A stretch of 64,000 nt of DNA from Anoxybacillus flavithermus (GCF_002742685.1 NZ_PEDM01000008.1:19761-83760); one strand, 5' to 3'; counted from the stretch's first letter, positions 9,264-17,911 are shown. Notes: generated by a model from the sequence alone, not told the origin. A program made the numbers and translations.

Positions 9264-9311
9264 ATGTCCATCCCGCACATCAATGTCTATCAACAACGCT
9301 TAAAGAAGTAG
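9264..9311 (+). other. 15-codon open frame with a ribosome site, possible gene remnant
   Basis: ATG at 9264 follows GAGGGAGAAGG and codes for MSIPHINVYQQRLKK then TAG. It lies between the gtrA-like stop and the operon terminator. It may be the beginning of a deleted third gene of the operon. No family is recognised. Confidence 0.3.
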
Positions 9312-9329
9312 ATGAAGCGGTTTAATGGC

Positions 9330-9362
9330 AAAACCCATGGTGCTCGTAGCATCATGGGTTTT
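9330..9362 (+). terminator. Terminator of the ykcC-gtrA operon
   Basis: AAAACCCATG pairs with CATGGGTTTT, extended inside by TGCT/AGCA. The rest of the gap (9363-9499) holds the arsR promoter region. Confidence 0.75.
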
Positions 9363-9450
9363 CATGAGTAAATAGTCATTTAAAGACTACGAAAAACGAC
9401 TGGGGGAATTTAAAAATGATGTTCAAAAAATGTTCATTATTTACAACTAC

Positions 9451-9470
9451 AAAACTAGAAAAATAGTTTT
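9451..9470 (+). promoter_or_regulatory. Inverted repeat, candidate ArsR-family operator
   Basis: A perfect 7-bp inverted repeat AAAACTA / TAGTTTT with a 6-base spacer, 30 bases before the arsR-like start. ArsR-family regulators bind such dyads over their own promoters. The assignment is positional inference. Confidence 0.45.
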
Positions 9471-9499
9471 ATTATAAAAGTGAGGGGAGTGAATGACGG

Positions 9500-9859
9500 A
9501 TGAAAAATGATTGGCAATTGAAAAATGAACAAGAAATAAACGATGTAGTTGAAAAGGCGAAGGAAACGTTTCCTTTTCTTCAAGATGATCAGCTCATACA
9601 ACATCGCGCTCAATTGTTTAAAGCACTTGGAGATGAAACACGTTTGCGCATTGTTGGTATGTTAATGCACAGCGATTTATGTATGTGTGAGATTACAGCT
9701 GCCTTGCAGCTACCTCCATCGACTGTTACGCATCATTTGAAATTGCTTGAGCGAGGAAAAGTCGTACATGTATATAAACAAGGAAAATTTACAATTTATC
9801 AACTAAATCAAGAAGTGGTCATGCCACTTATGGAAGAAAGAAGAGATATTCATGTTTAA
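9500..9859 (+). CDS. ArsR/SmtB-family metalloregulator
   Basis: A 119-residue winged-helix repressor. The core (about residues 35-105) has LFKALGDETRLRIVGML and recognition helix PPSTVTHHLKLLERGKVV. DLCMCEI places Cys61 and Cys63 in helix 3, where As(III)-sensing ArsR proteins carry ELCVCDL, so a thiophilic metalloid or metal is the likely inducer. ATG follows GAGGGGAG. The gene overlaps the start of the permease gene by 8 bases, forming a three-gene operon with a thioredoxin-like gene. Confidence 0.85.
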   Translation: MKNDWQLKNEQEINDVVEKAKETFPFLQDDQLIQHRAQLFKALGDETRLRIVGMLMHSDLCMCEITAALQLPPSTVTHHLKLLERGKVVHVYKQGKFTIYQLNQEVVMPLMEERRDIHV

Positions 9860-10799
9860 CATGTTTGCGGATTGGTTAGTTGAAGATGTATTCGGACTGT
9901 CGATCACTTCAAAGTTTGGAGGAGCGCTCCATTTTTTTATTTATGATACGTTAAAAATTCTTTTTTTATTGTCTGTTATGGTGTTTGCCATTTCGTTTGT
10001 ACGTAGCTATTTTCCGCCTGAAAAAGTAAAGCGATGGATTAGCGGGAAGAAAAAAGGAATTGCGAGCGTACTAGCAGCTTTGCTTGGTGTCGTATCGCCA
10101 TTTTGTTCGTGTTCAACCGTTCCTCTTTTTATCGGATTTGTCGAGGCAGGCATTCCGCTTGGGGTGACGTTTACCTTTTTAATTTCGTCACCGATTGTCA
10201 ATGAAGTCTCGCTTGTTATGTTGTTTTCGATTTTTGGATGGAAAATTGCGGTGTTGTACGTCTTGTTTGGCGTATTATTAGCCATTATCGCTGGATGGGT
10301 GATTGGAAAGCTAAAATTAGAGAAATATGTCGAGCCATATGTGTTTAATATTCAATTAGGGGAATCTGTTGTCCAAGAAATGACGATGCGTGAGCGATTC
10401 ATATATGCAAAAACAAATGTCATCGATACTGTAAAAAAAATATGGCTATTTTTGCTCATTGGAATCGGCATCGGGGCATGGATTCACGGTTATGTTCCTG
10501 AAGATTTACTCGTTCATTATGCAGGAAAAGAAAGCATATTTGCCATTCCTGTTGCGGTCATTCTTGGTGTGCCACTATATTCGAATGCAGTTGGATCACT
10601 TCCGATGATTGAAGCGTTAATGGGGAAAGGAGTGGCGCCGGGAACGGCACTTTCCTTTATGATGGCGATGACAGCACTATCGTTCCCAGAGATGGTGTTG
10701 CTTCGCAAAGTGATGAAACCGCAACTTATTGGCATATTTGTTCTTATTGCAACCACTGGCATTATCGCCATTGGCTATATATTTAATGCGATATTGTAG
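9852..10799 (+). CDS. ArsP/YraQ-type permease (DUF318)
   Basis: A 315-residue protein with about eight hydrophobic segments in two halves. The first half has FCSCSTVPLF (Cys85, Cys87) followed by GVTFTFLISSPIVNE; the second has GVPLYSNAVGSLPMIEALMGKG and ALSFMMAMTALSFPEMVLL. This is the DUF318 permease family, to which the organoarsenical exporter ArsP belongs. With an ArsR-type regulator in front and a small Cys-X-X-Cys protein behind, export of a thiol-reactive metalloid is the best guess. The substrate is not shown by the sequence. Confidence 0.82.
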   Translation: MFNMFADWLVEDVFGLSITSKFGGALHFFIYDTLKILFLLSVMVFAISFVRSYFPPEKVKRWISGKKKGIASVLAALLGVVSPFCSCSTVPLFIGFVEAGIPLGVTFTFLISSPIVNEVSLVMLFSIFGWKIAVLYVLFGVLLAIIAGWVIGKLKLEKYVEPYVFNIQLGESVVQEMTMRERFIYAKTNVIDTVKKIWLFLLIGIGIGAWIHGYVPEDLLVHYAGKESIFAIPVAVILGVPLYSNAVGSLPMIEALMGKGVAPGTALSFMMAMTALSFPEMVLLRKVMKPQLIGIFVLIATTGIIAIGYIFNAIL

Positions 10800-10811
10800 G
10801 AGGATGAAAAA

Positions 10812-11042
10812 ATGGTGATTAAAGTGTTAGGAACAGGATGTAAAAAATGCAAAGAGCTCGAACAAAACGTTCGAATGGCGCTTACGCAATTACAATTGGA
10901 TGCACAAGTAGAAAAAGTAGAGGACATCGCAAAAATTATGAGTTATGGCGTAATGAGCACACCGGCACTTGTAGTAAATGAAAAAGTTGTATCGGCAGGA
11001 AAACTGTTATCTGTTGACGAAATAAAAGGGTTGTTGAAATAA
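10812..11042 (+). CDS. Small thioredoxin-like redox protein
   Basis: A 76-residue protein with the thioredoxin-fold pattern: strand VIKVLGTG, active-site motif CKKC (Cys10, Cys13), and cis-Pro region MSTPALVVN. It belongs to the MTH895/TM0996 group of small redox proteins, which often accompany DUF318 permeases. ATG follows AGGAGG, 12 bases after the permease stop. It probably reduces, or passes ligand to, the permease (inference). Confidence 0.85.
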   Translation: MVIKVLGTGCKKCKELEQNVRMALTQLQLDAQVEKVEDIAKIMSYGVMSTPALVVNEKVVSAGKLLSVDEIKGLLK

Positions 11043-11072
11043 AAAGAGGGCGCTTGTTTCCGCCCTCTTTAC
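11043..11072 (+). terminator. Bidirectional terminator
   Basis: AAAGAGGGCG and CGCCCTCTTT form a perfect 10-bp stem between convergent genes. Confidence 0.8.
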
Positions 11073-12112
11073 TTTATCGGTTGTACGTTTTCTTTTTGCA
11101 CGTCTAACGTTCGCGGATGTTCGTCCATGTAAGGTTGCAAATATGATTCTCGCACTTCATGACGCATCCAACCCATCAGTGCAACGATGAGAACGAAACA
11201 AATGACTGATGCATAAAATACATTTTGTGTATCTTTTTTCGTCACAATATATAAAAGTCCACATAGGACGATCGTCAATAAAATGGATACGAGTAATAAA
11301 ACTGTTAACAGCAAATCATCGCCCATAAATAGAAGCACGATATCGCGGCGGAACGATATGAGCAATAAAGAGCCGAACAATAATTGTAGCAACGTGATCC
11401 AAAACGTCACTTTCACTCCGCCCATTTTTAACGATTGCTCGACGTCAGATAACGGCTGTTTCTTTTGCTTCCATGCGAAGTAAAAATACATATAAAATCC
11501 ACCAGCAGCTAAGCTAGCTAAAACGAAATGCGCATATCGCTGCCAAATTTGTGGGTAATAAAAGAGACTATGGAAAAATCCGTTCGCACTTGACCATTTT
11601 TCTGGGTACAACATCGAAACGATATTGACGATAAAAATCAACGGAATAAACAGTAAAATAGCGGATGCAACAAGACCGACGAAAAAGTGCAATCCTTTTT
11701 TATTTTCCCATTTTTCCCACGAAAATTTATACACATACAAAAGAAGAAAGGCAGTAATTAATAAGACGATAATGCTGATCCATGCTTTTCCAATGAGCAA
11801 CGTTGATGTATAAAAATATTGCGTATAAATGACGCTAACGATTAAAAGAGGGGCAACGCCGAGTACGACCGCAATACTTTTATGGATGGAAGCGTGAAAC
11901 GAACAAATACGCGCCATATCATCTAACCGTTTCGATTTTTTTACAATTCCCGCACCTTCAAGAGCGACTGCTCCAGTTGCAAACGATAGTGTAAAATTAA
12001 CAAATACAATGTGAAGAATAAACGTCAATACGATCAAAAACTCAAGTAATGATAAGTTACCCGGTATTGGTAAAGGAAAATCAGGTGGGATGGCTAATTG
12101 TAATATATGCAT
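11069..12112 (-). CDS. CydA-related membrane cytochrome subunit (without cytochrome c domain)
   Basis: A protein of about 347 residues with eight or nine hydrophobic segments. It is distantly CydA-like: the first helix has LHIVFVNFTLSFATG with a candidate haem-ligand His, then SFHASIHKSIAVVLG and WQRYAHFVLASL. The end RHEVRESYLQPY parallels EVVRESIRKPY in the upstream neighbour, so the two genes look paralogous. The frame is open from GTG 12124, but ATG 12112 fits the ribosome site AAAGGAG better. It lies 18 bases after the larger subunit and probably forms a heterodimer with it. Confidence 0.7.
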   Translation of the reverse strand: MHILQLAIPPDFPLPIPGNLSLLEFLIVLTFILHIVFVNFTLSFATGAVALEGAGIVKKSKRLDDMARICSFHASIHKSIAVVLGVAPLLIVSVIYTQYFYTSTLLIGKAWISIIVLLITAFLLLYVYKFSWEKWENKKGLHFFVGLVASAILLFIPLIFIVNIVSMLYPEKWSSANGFFHSLFYYPQIWQRYAHFVLASLAAGGFYMYFYFAWKQKKQPLSDVEQSLKMGGVKVTFWITLLQLLFGSLLLISFRRDIVLLFMGDDLLLTVLLLVSILLTIVLCGLLYIVTKKDTQNVFYASVICFVLIVALMGWMRHEVRESYLQPYMDEHPRTLDVQKENVQPIK

Positions 12113-12130
12113 ATGTGTCGCCACTCCTTT

Positions 12131-13450
12131 CTAATTTTGTTCGTTAACTACTTTGTATAAATAAGCTGCAAGCGCTTCTACTTCTTCTTTCGTTCCGACG
12201 AACGGCGGCATCATCGGACGAACTTGATGCATTGATGGAATAAATGCTTCGATGCTTTTTTGTGGCCATCCTTGTAGACGGTTAGCAAGCGCTCGTTTCG
12301 AACGCCAGCCATCGATTGTATGACAAGCTAAACATTGTCCTTCATAAATTTCACGACCAGCTTCGATTTTGTTTTCCTCCGTAATTGTTTTCACTTTGGC
12401 GATCGTTGAGTGAGCCAAATAGCCATCTCGATTCATCGCTTCCGCTTTAGCGGCAGTAATGCCGTTAACGTACATATAGTTGTAAATAATGTACGGCTTG
12501 CGAATTGATTCGCGAACAACTTCAAACTCTCCAATGAAACCGATAGCTGAAATAAACATCGCTAAAGCAAGGACAGCCGGCAGTTTTTTCGGACGAATGA
12601 CAAGCCATATGAGAAAAACGACGATTAAAGCAAATGCGATGAGATTTAATACGTTAAACGTTTGTTCAGGTAAACCGGTTGACCAAACGATTAATTTCGC
12701 TGCTTGTTCTGGAATTGATTTTAAATACCAAATGCCAAAAATAAACGTTGCTGGTAGTGAAATCGCTCCCCAAATAGAGAAAATACGAAAAAGCGGCAGG
12801 CGCACGTCTTTGTCTTTAACAAATAAGCGCACAAAGATTGTAAATAATGAAATCGCTAACGTAACGGCTAAAAATGTTCGAAATGCTAAAGAAGGTAAAT
12901 ACGTTGGATTAAAAAAGGCGTTCCAAAACGAAAGCGTTTCGACCCAACGACCTGGTGTGAGCTTTGCTGCTAAAATTCCTGTAATGATCGCCATCGTAAG
13001 CCATGAAAATACTGCAAGCGTGATCCCGATGTTCAAATGTTTTTGTTTTTCCTTTCCTTTTTTCCATTTCTCCCACGTGTAATAGTAAATAAGGAGTAGT
13101 ACAACTTCACCGATAAATATGACCCATTCTGTCACCCACGCCCAGAAAAAAATACGCAATAAAGACCCGATGGAGTCTGGTTGAATGACCATGGTCGATA
13201 GCCAAATACCTACTCCTGTCATTGCCCCGACTGTTGTTGTAATGATCACAATCCATTTCGTTAGTTGCTTTGCTAGCTGATCGAGCTTCGCATTTTTCGT
13301 CTGCATAGCGTAATACTCGGTCGATACGACGATAGCTGTTGCACCGATCGCCACTCCATGGCTAATGAGAACATGAATAATGGCAATGAGGGCAACGATA
13401 TTCCCGTTTCCAAACCATGGGAATTCTACAATAGGAAAATCCACTTTCAT
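12131..13450 (-). CDS. CydA-related membrane cytochrome fused to a C-terminal cytochrome c domain
   Basis: A 439-residue protein. About residues 15-330 form nine membrane helices of the bd-oxidase subunit I superfamily, with IIHVLISHGVAIGAT (His26, His31), WVTEWVIFIGEVVL and GEFEVVRESIRKPY. Residues 360-439 are a cytochrome c domain with haem motif CLACH (373-377) and a probable distal Met in RPMMPPF. A fused cytochrome c points to electron transfer from a c-type donor or pool on the outer face rather than plain quinol oxidation. The classical CydA Q-loop and CydB are missing. It is the first gene of a two-gene operon. The exact reaction is unknown. Confidence 0.75.
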   Translation of the reverse strand: MKVDFPIVEFPWFGNGNIVALIAIIHVLISHGVAIGATAIVVSTEYYAMQTKNAKLDQLAKQLTKWIVIITTTVGAMTGVGIWLSTMVIQPDSIGSLLRIFFWAWVTEWVIFIGEVVLLLIYYYTWEKWKKGKEKQKHLNIGITLAVFSWLTMAIITGILAAKLTPGRWVETLSFWNAFFNPTYLPSLAFRTFLAVTLAISLFTIFVRLFVKDKDVRLPLFRIFSIWGAISLPATFIFGIWYLKSIPEQAAKLIVWSTGLPEQTFNVLNLIAFALIVVFLIWLVIRPKKLPAVLALAMFISAIGFIGEFEVVRESIRKPYIIYNYMYVNGITAAKAEAMNRDGYLAHSTIAKVKTITEENKIEAGREIYEGQCLACHTIDGWRSKRALANRLQGWPQKSIEAFIPSMHQVRPMMPPFVGTKEEVEALAAYLYKVVNEQN

Positions 13451-13608
13451 TCATCTCCCTTCGTTTTTTTGTTCGTTTTCACTATAGCAACCGTTTTTGA
13501 AGTACAAATGATTATTTTGTGAGAAATGTTTTCGAAAAGTATTGCGATTTTGTGACAGATTGTTATACAATCCAGCCATTAATACAAAATGTAGAAAGAA
13601 GTGGTTGG

Positions 13609-13932
13609 ATGAGCGCGATCATTTTGTTTTTATTAGCAGGCCTTGCCGAAATTGGTGGAGGGTATCTTATATGGCTTTGGCTTCGTGAAGGAAAACAAGT
13701 CATGTACGGAATTGCTGGGGGAATATGTTTAGCGTTATACGGTGTCATTGCGACGTTTCAATCGTTTCCATCGTTCGGACGAGTATATGCAGCATATGGA
13801 GGAGTTTTCATTATTTTATCTTTGCTATGGGGGTGGGGGATCGACAAAAAAACGCCAGATTTGTATGATTGGATTGGAGGCGTTATATGTTTAGTCGGTG
13901 TGGCAGCCATGCTTTGGGCACCAAGACAGTAA
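13609..13932 (+). CDS. YnfA-family (UPF0060) small membrane protein
   Basis: A 107-residue protein with four membrane helices and the family features [34 protein letters not shown] and [15 protein letters not shown]. The length fits the family. The frame is open from 13519, but the start at 13609 matches the family N-terminus. YnfA proteins resemble small multidrug transporters; the substrate is not known. Confidence 0.88.
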   Translation: MSAIILFLLAGLAEIGGGYLIWLWLREGKQVMYGIAGGICLALYGVIATFQSFPSFGRVYAAYGGVFIILSLLWGWGIDKKTPDLYDWIGGVICLVGVAAMLWAPRQ

Positions 13933-13943
13933 GGGGGATCAAC

Positions 13944-14663
13944 ATGCCTTTAACATATGAACAAATTGTACGAGTTTGTAAACAAATTAATGAAAAGCAT
14001 ATGCCGAATGGACAAGCGTTTGTTGACGCAGTCGATAAGTGGTTGGAACGGTACGAAGGAGAAAATGGGAAGGAGTTTATGTTTGTAGCCTTTAAACAAT
14101 TGCTTTTTCTTGTTGATGAACATATTCGTGAGATTGAGCGAAAGGTAAACATTCGTTCAACTTGCGCAAAAGGTTGTGCATATTGTTGCTACTTTCCGAT
14201 TATTGCAACGAAGGCAGAAGCGAAATGGATTATGATGAAAATCACCGAGCTACCTAAACAGGAACAGGAGCGGATTGATCAACATATACAATGGTATGGT
14301 AAACATTATGCTGATAAAATAAAGAGAGTGAACATGTTAGATTTTACAGAAGATCGTCGCTTTAAAGAAACGTACATGAAAGAACAATTGCCATGTATAT
14401 TTTTAAATCAAGAAACAAATACATGTCTCATTTACGAAGTAAGACCAATGCCATGTCGTACGTACTTAAACTACTGCTCGCCAAACGTATGCGCCGAATC
14501 GTATATGCCTGACGAACCGTTTAGTTATGAATTTTTATATGAGTTTTATATTGAAGCGCTTCACGATCTCATTCAAACGCTCGTTTATGAAGGAGAAGAT
14601 ATCGGGATTGATTATCCAGACGACTTGTTTGACATGGACTATTTGTTTCGTTTTTTTGAATGA
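13944..14663 (+). CDS. YkgJ-family Cys-cluster protein
   Basis: A 239-residue cytosolic protein with the CxxCxxCC-type cluster of the YkgJ family, which is thought to chelate zinc or iron: CAKGCAYCCYFP near residue 75, then CIFL, CLIY, MPCRTYLNYCSPNVC. The acidic C-terminus ends in DDLFDMDYLFRFFE. ATG 13944 follows AAGGGGG and starts 11 bases after the ynfA stop, so this start is preferred to the longer frame. Function unknown. Confidence 0.8.
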   Translation: MPLTYEQIVRVCKQINEKHMPNGQAFVDAVDKWLERYEGENGKEFMFVAFKQLLFLVDEHIREIERKVNIRSTCAKGCAYCCYFPIIATKAEAKWIMMKITELPKQEQERIDQHIQWYGKHYADKIKRVNMLDFTEDRRFKETYMKEQLPCIFLNQETNTCLIYEVRPMPCRTYLNYCSPNVCAESYMPDEPFSYEFLYEFYIEALHDLIQTLVYEGEDIGIDYPDDLFDMDYLFRFFE

Positions 14664-14674
14664 AAAGAAATAAA

Positions 14675-14698
14675 CCTAGCACTTATCAAAGCGCTAGG
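14675..14698 (-). terminator. Terminator of csgA (minus strand)
   Basis: On the minus strand CCTAGCGCTT pairs with AAGTGCTAGG over 10 bp (one G-T) around a TGAT loop, followed by TTTATTT. On the plus strand one pair is mismatched, so it mainly serves the minus strand. Confidence 0.65.
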
Positions 14699-14707
14699 CA
14701 TTGTTAC

Positions 14708-14962
14708 TTAAATCAGCTGTTCATACACTTCGTTTAAATGATAAACACGAACAGCGTCTTGTTCTTCTTTTGCATATTTCATTTCTTGACGCAGCATACG
14801 ATCTAAAAATGCTGCTTCTTTTTGTGATAAGTCGCGGACGAATTGCTCTTCATTTTTGTACGGTTTACTTATTAGTTTTTTATATAAATGAATGGCTAGC
14901 GCGTGATGGCGGTCAGCATAGTTTGCTAATGCTTCACGCAAATAAGCTAACGTTTGATTCAA
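14708..14962 (-). CDS. csgA: CsgA-type sporulation protein
   Basis: An 84-residue, charged, mostly helical protein. It matches B. subtilis CsgA (82 residues, made under sigma-G in the forespore) at YLREALAN, NEEQFVRDL, EMKYAKEEQD and LNEVYEQL. The start is TTG 14962, behind a near-perfect ribosome site (AAGGAGGTGG). A longer open frame upstream has no ribosome site. Confidence 0.82.
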   Translation of the reverse strand: MNQTLAYLREALANYADRHHALAIHLYKKLISKPYKNEEQFVRDLSQKEAAFLDRMLRQEMKYAKEEQDAVRVYHLNEVYEQLI

Positions 14963-15016
14963 CCGTTCCACCTCCTTAAACAGTAGGGTGGGCGGTTTTT
15001 TGATCAAATATGTGTG

Positions 15017-16054
15017 CTATGTAAAAATCTCTTGTAAAATAGGGTCTTCATCAAGAAGTTCGATTGCACGCTTTCGGTATTGTTCATCATGAATATACGT
15101 ATAACGGTTTGGCTTGATTGTTGGTGCAATGTTGATGGCCTGGCGATACTCTTCCTTATTTAACTGTAATGTTTTGACGTAGTCAAATAATCCGGTACGT
15201 GTAAACACTTTTGTGATGCGTTCAGCTCGATGTTGTTGGACACGCGCCATGATATACGTAGCGATCCCAACTTGAATGCCATGCATATGTGGTGATGAGC
15301 TGATTTTATCAAGCGCATGAGAGATCAAATGTTCAGACCCGCTAATTGGCGAACTATTCCCACTAATGACGGTTGAAATGCCGCTCATCGTTAAAGAGCT
15401 AATGAGTTCCTTTAGAAAAATAGGATGTTTAATATTTTGCATGGGCGTACGAATGAAGCTATTGACCGCTTTTTTACTAATCATCGCTGCAAAAGCGTTT
15501 ACCCGACTGGCGCCTTGATTTTGTTCAAATTCCCAGTCATATAACGCTGTAATGTTCGACATTAAATCGCCTACTCCTGCTAAAATAAAACGATCCGGAG
15601 CTTGTTGAATGATGTTTAAGTCAGCTAAAATGCCGAACGGTACTTTAGCGGGAACGGTTGTTTTTTTACCATTGACAAGTAACGAGCAGTTTGTGCTTGC
15701 AAATCCGTCATTTGACGCAGATGTCGGTATGCTAAGAAACGGCACTTGTCGTAAAAATGCCATATATTTGCCGCAGTCAATGACTGCGCCACCACCCATT
15801 GCCATCATGACATCACAGTGGGGAAGTTCAAACGCTCTTTTCATAATGTCTACGATATCAAGATGTGGTGGTAAGCAGACAGGATGAACAGCAGCAGATG
15901 CAATGGCTCGCTTCATTTCTTTCTCGTACGTTTGGTAAGTGAAATCATCAAATAAGATAACAGCTTTGGAAAAACGATACGTTTTCATTAGCTCGTCTAT
16001 GCGCCAAATGACACCTTCGCCAATTTCAAGAATGGATGGAATTGGGATGTTCAT
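15017..16054 (-). CDS. sn-Glycerol-1-phosphate dehydrogenase (AraM/EgsA family)
   Basis: A 345-residue member of the iron/zinc-dependent dehydrogenase fold. The NAD-binding part has MAMGGGAVIDCGKY and the G1P dehydrogenase signature PTSASNDGFAS; metal ligands are likely in GVGDL and in the HLISHALD...HMHGIQVG region. AraM of B. subtilis reduces dihydroxyacetone phosphate to glycerol-1-phosphate, which PcrB uses for heptaprenylglyceryl phosphate. The start overlaps the stop of the upstream HAD gene by 4 bases (ATGA), so the two are coupled. Confidence 0.82.
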   Translation of the reverse strand: MNIPIPSILEIGEGVIWRIDELMKTYRFSKAVILFDDFTYQTYEKEMKRAIASAAVHPVCLPPHLDIVDIMKRAFELPHCDVMMAMGGGAVIDCGKYMAFLRQVPFLSIPTSASNDGFASTNCSLLVNGKKTTVPAKVPFGILADLNIIQQAPDRFILAGVGDLMSNITALYDWEFEQNQGASRVNAFAAMISKKAVNSFIRTPMQNIKHPIFLKELISSLTMSGISTVISGNSSPISGSEHLISHALDKISSSPHMHGIQVGIATYIMARVQQHRAERITKVFTRTGLFDYVKTLQLNKEEYRQAINIAPTIKPNRYTYIHDEQYRKRAIELLDEDPILQEIFT

Positions 16055-16701
16055 TTCAATACTCCTTTTTCTTGTAAATAACGTTCAACATCCGCAAACG
16101 TGTCCACAGGAACAAAAGGAATATGTTGTTCGCGTAACAATGATTGTAAAGTGCCTTTTGCAAACGTTACATCGGCTACTTTTGCTGCGTGAACATCGGG
16201 TTCGCTATCGCCGATAAAATAAACCGTTTCATACGTTTTTTTTAGTGTACGAACGACGCTTGATTTATCGATGCCATATCGTTCTGAATAATGAATATGA
16301 TTCGGATCGATGCGCATATGAATATTTTTGTCATGATAATATCCTTCGTTAGAAAAAATGTCAACGCCACGTATATCGTACTTTTTTAAAAGGTGGCGAA
16401 TATAGTAATCGGTTCCGGCGCTTAATACATAAAAATCACCTTTGCTTTGTTGGACGCGTTCGATAAAAGGTAACACTGTTTCATCAATCGGAATTTGATA
16501 AATATCTTCGATGATTTTTTCTTCATCTTGATGAATAGATGTAAATACGGTGCTTAAAAAGTCGATATCTTTTATTTTTCCGGCACGCCATTGTTGAAAC
16601 AACTGTTTACCATCAGGAAAATATTTTTCAATAACAATCCAGTAAAAGTCTTTATGCGAAATCGTTCCGTCAAAATCAGAAACAAATGCCCATTTGTTCA
16701 T
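16051..16701 (-). CDS. MtnX-like HAD-family phosphatase
   Basis: A 216-residue haloacid dehalogenase phosphatase. Motif I is DFDGTIS (Asp nucleophile and general acid Asp), motif II is around VLSAGTDYYI, and motif IV is FIGDSEPDVHAA. The arrangement fits the MtnX/PSP-type (HAD-IB) group. No other methionine-salvage genes are here. Coupling to a glycerol-1-phosphate dehydrogenase suggests a phosphatase for a glycerophosphate or prenylglycerol phosphate (inference). Confidence 0.78.
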   Translation of the reverse strand: MNKWAFVSDFDGTISHKDFYWIVIEKYFPDGKQLFQQWRAGKIKDIDFLSTVFTSIHQDEEKIIEDIYQIPIDETVLPFIERVQQSKGDFYVLSAGTDYYIRHLLKKYDIRGVDIFSNEGYYHDKNIHMRIDPNHIHYSERYGIDKSSVVRTLKKTYETVYFIGDSEPDVHAAKVADVTFAKGTLQSLLREQHIPFVPVDTFADVERYLQEKGVLK

Positions 16702-16739
16702 TCGTGAACCTCCGTTTTTCCTGTTATTATATGCATTTA

Positions 16740-17858
16740 TTAAAGAAATTCAATGGCTTGGGCAACATCATAGTCGCTTCGTTGTAATGAGGTAGATTGT
16801 CCAAGAATCATTTTGGCTAGTTCGAAACCAACGTATGGTCCTGCAGTCAAACCGGATGCCCCAAGACCGTTTGCAACATAAAGCCCTTCGATCTGTGGCA
16901 CGGCACCGAATACAGGTAAAAAGTTTGGTGCGTGAGGTCGGAAGCCGACACGTGTTTCTACGTGAGTCCAATCAGCAAGATGGGGGGCGACGGTTAACGC
17001 TTTATGTAACACTTCATATATTCCACCAGCAGTCACGCGACAATCGATGCCAACACCATCTTCATGTGTAGCTCCAACGACAATTTTTCCTTTTGGGAAA
17101 GCGAGTATATATTGGTTGTTTGGTGGCATGACGACAGGCCAATGATCAGTATGGTGCTCAAGGTTTTGTAGATGGACGATTTGTGCCCGCTGTGGGGTAA
17201 TGAGAAAATCAATACCTAGTGGCAAAAGTAATGATTTTGCCCAAACACCTGCTGCAACAATGACTGCATCCGCCTCATAACGATCGTTTGCCACCATGGC
17301 ACCAATGATGCGCCCGTTTTCATACAAAAGGGTGGCACTTCCTTTTATATATGTTGCCCCTAATTGAATAGCAGCATGAATAAGAGAACGTCGCAATGCA
17401 CGTCCGTCCACCCGAGCCGCTCCGCTCACATATAGCGCTTCGTATTCGTCACTTAATACAGGAAATCGTGTTTTTACTTCTTGTGGGGACAAGCGATTAA
17501 TTTCCCCGATTTCAGGAGCTTCTTCGCGTCGTTTATACACACGCTCTTCCATACTTTGCAATTTATCAGAATCATGATGTAAACAAATGGCTCCGACACG
17601 TTTGTATCCTGTTTCGTGGCCGTATGTTTGTAATTGTTCGATGAGACGGGGATAAAATGCCGCACCGCCTTTAGCAAGCGCATACCACTTTTTATTTCGC
17701 CGTTGTGACGTCCACGGACAAATGATTCCTGCTGCTGCGTCTGTTGCTTGCCCTCGGTCTTCACGGTCAATAATCATAACTTCTACCTTTTCTTTTGCGA
17801 GATGAAAAACAACAGAAGCGCCAACAATTCCAGCGCCGATGACAATATAACGATTCAT
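16740..17858 (-). CDS. FAD-dependent oxidoreductase (glycine oxidase/DAO family)
   Basis: A 372-residue flavoenzyme. The N-terminal dinucleotide site is IVIGAGIVGASVVFHLA, followed by the acidic end of strand 2 (IIDRED). The substrate domain contains VIVAAGVWAKSLL and FPKGKIVVGATHEDG; the C-terminus has RVGFRPHAPNFLPVFG and VANGLGASGLTAGPYVG, typical of D-amino-acid/glycine oxidase-like enzymes. It should oxidise an amine or amino acid in the cytosol. It lies as a single gene between minus-strand neighbours; the substrate is unknown. Confidence 0.8.
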   Translation of the reverse strand: MNRYIVIGAGIVGASVVFHLAKEKVEVMIIDREDRGQATDAAAGIICPWTSQRRNKKWYALAKGGAAFYPRLIEQLQTYGHETGYKRVGAICLHHDSDKLQSMEERVYKRREEAPEIGEINRLSPQEVKTRFPVLSDEYEALYVSGAARVDGRALRRSLIHAAIQLGATYIKGSATLLYENGRIIGAMVANDRYEADAVIVAAGVWAKSLLLPLGIDFLITPQRAQIVHLQNLEHHTDHWPVVMPPNNQYILAFPKGKIVVGATHEDGVGIDCRVTAGGIYEVLHKALTVAPHLADWTHVETRVGFRPHAPNFLPVFGAVPQIEGLYVANGLGASGLTAGPYVGFELAKMILGQSTSLQRSDYDVAQAIEFL

Positions 17859-17911
17859 TGTTCACACCTTTTCTTTTGTTGTTTTGTACCATTACAATAA
17901 CATAAGACGAC

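Noticed and set aside
12489..13082. 197-codon plus-strand open frame
   Set aside because: It is antisense to the CydA-like cytochrome c fusion, whose membrane helices and CLACH motif are clear.
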